From: Emticicia aquatilis
Lineage (GTDB): Bacteria > Bacteroidota > Bacteroidia > Cytophagales > Spirosomataceae
Length of the DNA: 64,000 bases
Assembly (NCBI RefSeq): GCF_014644295.1
Contig: NZ_BMKK01000008.1
Coordinates: 62,001-126,000, forward strand
Direction: 5' to 3'
Shown in pieces: positions 61,112 to 64,000 of the stretch. Each line of letters begins with the position of its first letter. Within the stretch, counting starts at the first letter, position 1. The translations under genes and the position numbers were made by a program. The notes under the pieces are model-generated. The model saw only the letters and a list, made by a program, of their open reading frames with translations. It was not told the DNA's origin and did not search any database.

Positions 61112-62154
61112 ACGCCAAAATAATGGTAGTTGATGATGAAGCGGACTTAGAGTTGCTCATCAAACAAAAATTCCGCCGACAAATCAGAGAAAAAGTGTAC
61201 GAATTCTCCTTTGCATCAAATGGAGCCGAAGCACTGCGTATATTGCATGAAAACCCAGATATAGATATGGTTTTGAGCGACATCAATATGCCAGAAATGG
61301 ATGGATTGACCTTGCTTTCAAGACTTGCCGAAGAAAGTCCATTGCTCAAAGCAGTGATTGTTTCGGCTTACGGAGATATGGATAATATCAGAGTAGCCAT
61401 GAATCGTGGTGCATTTGATTTTCTGTGCAAACCCATCAACTTTGAAGACTTAGAATTGACCGTTGAGAAAACTCTCAAACACGTTATTCAACTCCGAGAA
61501 ACCCTTCAAGCCATCAAAGAAAATAATATCTTAAAAATGTATGTCGATGAAAATGTACTTAAATTTATGGGAAGCCACGAATTTGAAACATCATTGACGG
61601 CCAACGAAACCATTCAAGCATCAGTGCTTTTTGTGGATATTTGTGGTTTTACAGCTATTTCTGAGAAAGAATCGCCCGATATTGTTGTAAATCTCATCAA
61701 TAAATACTTTGATGTGATGGTCAAAGAAATAATTGGTCAAGGCGGGCACATTGATAAATTTATGGGCGATGCCGTCATGGCTGTTTTTAAGGGCGATTAC
61801 CACCTCGACCGAGCAATTGAAGCGGCGTTGGCCGTTCGGGAGCAAATAAATAATATCGAAGAAAGTCTTCCAAATCATATCAAATACCTTCCTAAAGTTT
61901 CAATCGGTATCAATACAGGTGAGGTAATTTCGGGCAATATCGGCTCGGCCTCACTTCGAAGACTCGACTACACTGTCATCGGAGACGTTGTAAATACAGC
62001 CCAGCGATTACAATCTGCTGCTAAACCAAGCCAGATTTTATTGAGCGAAGAAGCTTACCTAAAAGTCCGAGAATCATTTACTTGTCAAGAAGTAGGTGAG
62101 ATAAATCTCAAGAATAAAGCCTTACCAGTAAAAGTTTATGAGGTTGTTTCTTGA
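61108..62154 (+). CDS. Response regulator with class III adenylate/guanylate cyclase domain
   Basis: 348 residues. The receiver (1-125) has its phospho-site in [12 protein letters not shown] and Lys in [10 protein letters not shown] coiled linker leads to a class III cyclase domain (170-345): first metal Asp in [13 protein letters not shown], second metal Asp and the purine-contacting Lys in [14 protein letters not shown], and the [18 protein letters not shown] stretch with the transition-state Asn. Lys in DKFMGD with Thr in DYTVIG fits ATP as substrate. Phosphorylation by the two kinases upstream should switch cAMP synthesis, and the cNMP domain of the transporter at the head of the operon is the obvious receiver. 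Confidence 0.9.
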   Translation: MNAKIMVVDDEADLELLIKQKFRRQIREKVYEFSFASNGAEALRILHENPDIDMVLSDINMPEMDGLTLLSRLAEESPLLKAVIVSAYGDMDNIRVAMNRGAFDFLCKPINFEDLELTVEKTLKHVIQLRETLQAIKENNILKMYVDENVLKFMGSHEFETSLTANETIQASVLFVDICGFTAISEKESPDIVVNLINKYFDVMVKEIIGQGGHIDKFMGDAVMAVFKGDYHLDRAIEAALAVREQINNIEESLPNHIKYLPKVSIGINTGEVISGNIGSASLRRLDYTVIGDVVNTAQRLQSAAKPSQILLSEEAYLKVRESFTCQEVGEINLKNKALPVKVYEVVS

Positions 62155-62255
62155 AAAAATACAAAAAAACGTGCAAAATTTCTGAGAATAGCGGAACAAC
62201 TCGACATTATTTAGAGTTATTATAGATAAGAATAGCATCTTGGCTATTTTGATTG

Positions 62256-62263
62256 TATCTTTG
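62256..62263 (+). promoter_or_regulatory. Bacteroidota -7 element for sufC
   Basis: TATCTTTG is an exact match to TAnnTTTG, 86 bases before the sufC ATG. A TTG at 62240 is closer (13 bases) than usual. Confidence 0.55.
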
Positions 62264-62349
62264 CGGATAATTTGAGGATAAAAGCGGCACGCTGCCCTAA
62301 TCCTGATTCGCAGATATTCACTAAGTTTATCATAAGCAAAATAATAAAA

Positions 62350-63114
62350 ATGCTCACTATCAGTAATTTACACGCCAGAATTGAGGAGAAAGAAATATTA
62401 CGTGGAATCAATTTAGAGATTAAACCAGGCGAAGTACATGCCATCATGGGGCCAAATGGTTCGGGGAAAAGTACTTTAGCATCGGTTTTAGCAGGTCGTG
62501 AAGACTACGAAGTAACCGAAGGTTCTGTTACTTTCAATGGCAAAGACCTACTTGATTTAGCACCTGAAAAACGTGCTGCCGAAGGTATTTTCTTGGCTTT
62601 TCAATATCCAGTTGAGATTCCGGGCGTAACAACCATTAATTTCTTAAAAACGGCTCTCAACGAAATCAGAAAATATAACGGCCAAGAGCCTCTTGATGCT
62701 GCTCAGTTCTTGAAGAGAATGAAAGAGAAAGCAAAATTGGTAAAAATTGATGATGCTCTATTAAAACGTTCACTCAATGAAGGTTTTTCGGGTGGTGAGA
62801 AAAAACGCAACGAAATCTTCCAAATGGCTATGCTTGAGCCAACTTTAGGACTTTTGGACGAGACAGATTCAGGTCTTGATATTGATGCTCTTCGTATTGT
62901 AGCTGAAGGTGTAAATCAACTCCGTGACGAAAAACGCTCTTTCGTAGTAGTTACTCACTACCAACGTTTACTTGACTATATCGTGCCAGACTTCGTACAC
63001 GTACTTTATAAAGGACGCATTGTAAAATCAGGAACAAAAGAATTGGCTCTTGAATTAGAAGAAAAAGGCTACGATTGGATTAAGAACGAAGTGGATGCTC
63101 TTGAGGTAGCATAA
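62350..63114 (+). CDS. sufC: Fe-S cluster assembly ATPase SufC
   Basis: 254 residues from the ATG at 62350, where SufC homology begins (MLTISNLHARIEEKEILRGI); the open frame upstream is not protein-like. Walker A is MGPNGSGKSTLASVLAG, followed by the SufC-specific EGIFLAFQYPVEIPGV, signature EGFSGGEKKRNEIFQM, Walker B LGLLDETDSGLDIDAL and the switch His in VVVTHYQRLLDY. SufC powers the SufBCD scaffold that builds Fe-S clusters, needed here by NirB, NasA and the polyferredoxin. sufD follows after a RidA gene; sufB is not in the window. Confidence 0.97.
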   Translation: MLTISNLHARIEEKEILRGINLEIKPGEVHAIMGPNGSGKSTLASVLAGREDYEVTEGSVTFNGKDLLDLAPEKRAAEGIFLAFQYPVEIPGVTTINFLKTALNEIRKYNGQEPLDAAQFLKRMKEKAKLVKIDDALLKRSLNEGFSGGEKKRNEIFQMAMLEPTLGLLDETDSGLDIDALRIVAEGVNQLRDEKRSFVVVTHYQRLLDYIVPDFVHVLYKGRIVKSGTKELALELEEKGYDWIKNEVDALEVA

Positions 63115-63117
63115 TAT

Positions 63118-63186
63118 TCAATGAGTGAATGATAGAATGAAGGAATATTAAAAATTCTATCATTCACTCATTCTATCATTCAAAAC
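63118..63186. repeat. GAGTGAATGATAGAAT palindromic repeat (copy 2)
   Basis: ATGAGTGAATGATAGAATGA at 63121 and TTCTATCATTCACTCATTCT near 63155 are inverted arms, followed by ATCATTCAAAA. It matches 52260-52327 closely. It fills the gap between sufC and ridA. Confidence 0.8.
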
Positions 63187-63194
63187 TAATTTTT

Positions 63195-63575
63195 ATGCAG
63201 AAAATTCAAGTTAAAGATAGTCCGAGGCCAGTAGGGCATTATTCGCAAGCTATTGTGAGTGGTGGACTTCTTTTTACTTCGGGAATTTTGCCGATAAAAA
63301 TCAAAACGGCCGAAAAATTGCCAGTCGAGTCAAGTATTGAAGTGCAACTGACAGTCGTGTTTGATAATCTGAAACAGATTTTGCAGGAAGTTGGATTAAC
63401 TTCTGATAAAGTAGTAAAATCTACGGTGTATATCACAGGAGGCGAGAATTGGGGAGTTGTAAACGATTTATATGCTCATTTTTTTGGCGAACATCGACCA
63501 ACACGCTCTATTATTCCAGTACCTGAATTACATTTTGGATATAAAGTAGAATTAGAAGCAATTGCAGAATTGTAG
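63195..63575 (+). CDS. RidA/YjgF family deaminase
   Basis: 126 residues, standard RidA size. Family motifs: DSPRPVGHYSQAIVSGGLLF near the start, FDNLKQILQEVGLTSDKVVKSTVYI in the middle, and the C-terminal EHRPTRSIIPVPELHFGYKVELEAIA, containing the Arg that binds substrate carboxylate (TRS) and the usual VELEaiA ending. RidA hydrolyses reactive enamine/imine intermediates made by PLP enzymes. Its position between sufC and sufD is unusual and it may be an insertion accompanied by the repeat just upstream. Confidence 0.92.
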   Translation: MQKIQVKDSPRPVGHYSQAIVSGGLLFTSGILPIKIKTAEKLPVESSIEVQLTVVFDNLKQILQEVGLTSDKVVKSTVYITGGENWGVVNDLYAHFFGEHRPTRSIIPVPELHFGYKVELEAIAEL

Positions 63576-63626
63576 AACAATTTTCCGAAATTGTTCGGAG
63601 AAATTGATTATAGATAATTTTGAATA

Positions 63627-64000
63627 ATGAGTTCAATAGAAAATAAAGACGGTGCAAACCTAAAGGCTGAATTAATAGCCGATTTTCAGACTTCACAGGC
63701 GGTTTTGAATGGTAAGAGTGCTTTGCCAGTTCATCAATTGCGTAGTGAAGCCATGAAAAGCTTCGATAAATTGGGTTTCCCGACGATTCGTCACGAAGAA
63801 TGGAAATATTCGAATGTTAGTAATTTAGTAAAACAAACATTCGATTTTCATACTAAAACCGATTTCAATCAAACAGACCTTGAGAAAATTCCATTGCCGC
63901 ATCTTACTGGTAATGTTTTGTATTTTATCAATGGTGTTTATAATGCTGAGTTATCGCAAATAGCAACTCCTGAGAGTAAACTTCAAGTATTGCCATTTTC
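63627..64000 (+). CDS. sufD: Fe-S cluster assembly protein SufD (3' truncated by window)
   Basis: The frame from the ATG at 63627 is open to the window end, giving 124 residues. The segment LRSEAMKSFDKLGFPTIRHEEWKYSNV is the hallmark N-terminal stretch of SufD (FPtxrdEeWKYt), and NVLYFINGVYNAELSQI begins the beta-helix region. SufD with SufB and SufC forms the scaffold and helps iron entry. It continues past the window. This gene is easily missed because no stop codon lies inside the window. Confidence 0.92.
   Translation, partial: MSSIENKDGANLKAELIADFQTSQAVLNGKSALPVHQLRSEAMKSFDKLGFPTIRHEEWKYSNVSNLVKQTFDFHTKTDFNQTDLEKIPLPHLTGNVLYFINGVYNAELSQIATPESKLQVLPF

Overview
The window looks like chromosome of a free-living, AT-rich Bacteroidota bacterium, most likely Cytophagales (Spirosomataceae/Leadbetterellaceae type). 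The reasons are several promoters of the Bacteroidota form TTG-N19..21-TAnnTTTG, starts that mostly lack Shine-Dalgarno sequences, Bacteroidota-typical families (DUF4834, alginate-export-type porin, ELWxxDGT repeat protein with a 3-coathanger-like C terminus, giant SdrD-B adhesin, CtlX), and many short palindromic repeats. The genus assignment is inference. I saw no tRNA, rRNA, CRISPR array, prophage or transposase.

Layout. 1-6246 is housekeeping: the end of a GH3 glycosidase, an NTF2-like secreted protein, a DinB-like protein, a lipid kinase overlapping a SUI1/YciH factor, an esterase, a MOSC protein, endonuclease III and a VWA protein. 6616-21936 is a surface-protein region: a secreted propeller-like protein, a 3525-residue adhesin with two classes of long exact repeats, and an ELWxxDGT protein. 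22129-42490 is a nitrate assimilation island: nirD, nirB, a Type II restriction-modification pair, a NarL/NarX-like two-component system, cobA (sirohaem), an outer-membrane porin, nrtABC, narK, a nitrate reductase fused to its own flavoprotein electron donor, and a rubredoxin-tailed protein related to nitrite/sulfite reductase. 42756-53756 is mixed metabolism and redox: thioredoxin protein, DoxX, HDAC-like deacetylase, DsbA-like protein with a divergent HxlR regulator, deoC, a polyferredoxin/flavoprotein pair, CtlX and arginine deiminase. 54113-62154 is a signalling operon: an NTT-like transporter with HEAT repeats and a cyclic-nucleotide-binding domain, two paralogous histidine kinases, a response regulator and a response regulator fused to an adenylate cyclase. 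62350-64000 is sufC, ridA and the start of sufD.

How it works together. Nitrate would cross the outer membrane through the porin, be captured by NrtA and imported by NrtBC or NarK, reduced by the fused reductase and then by NirBD, with CobA making the sirohaem precursor. Four promoter regions of the cluster share a palindrome, TTRAGTA-N4-TACTYAT, that is a reasonable operator candidate for the cluster's own NarL-like regulator. The leaders of nirBD and of the porin-nrt operon share hairpins exposing TGGGGG and a nearly identical 17-18-nt box (GCAAACGTAGG..AAAACA). I think this is a candidate undescribed cis-acting RNA and it is the most interesting item here.

A second theme is genome plasticity. 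At least seven families of small palindromic repeats are present, and several copies lie in frame inside genes (nrtA, nrtB, narK, nasA twice, a flavoprotein, a histidine kinase). CTAG, the likely target of the restriction enzyme, is almost absent from the window by manual scan.
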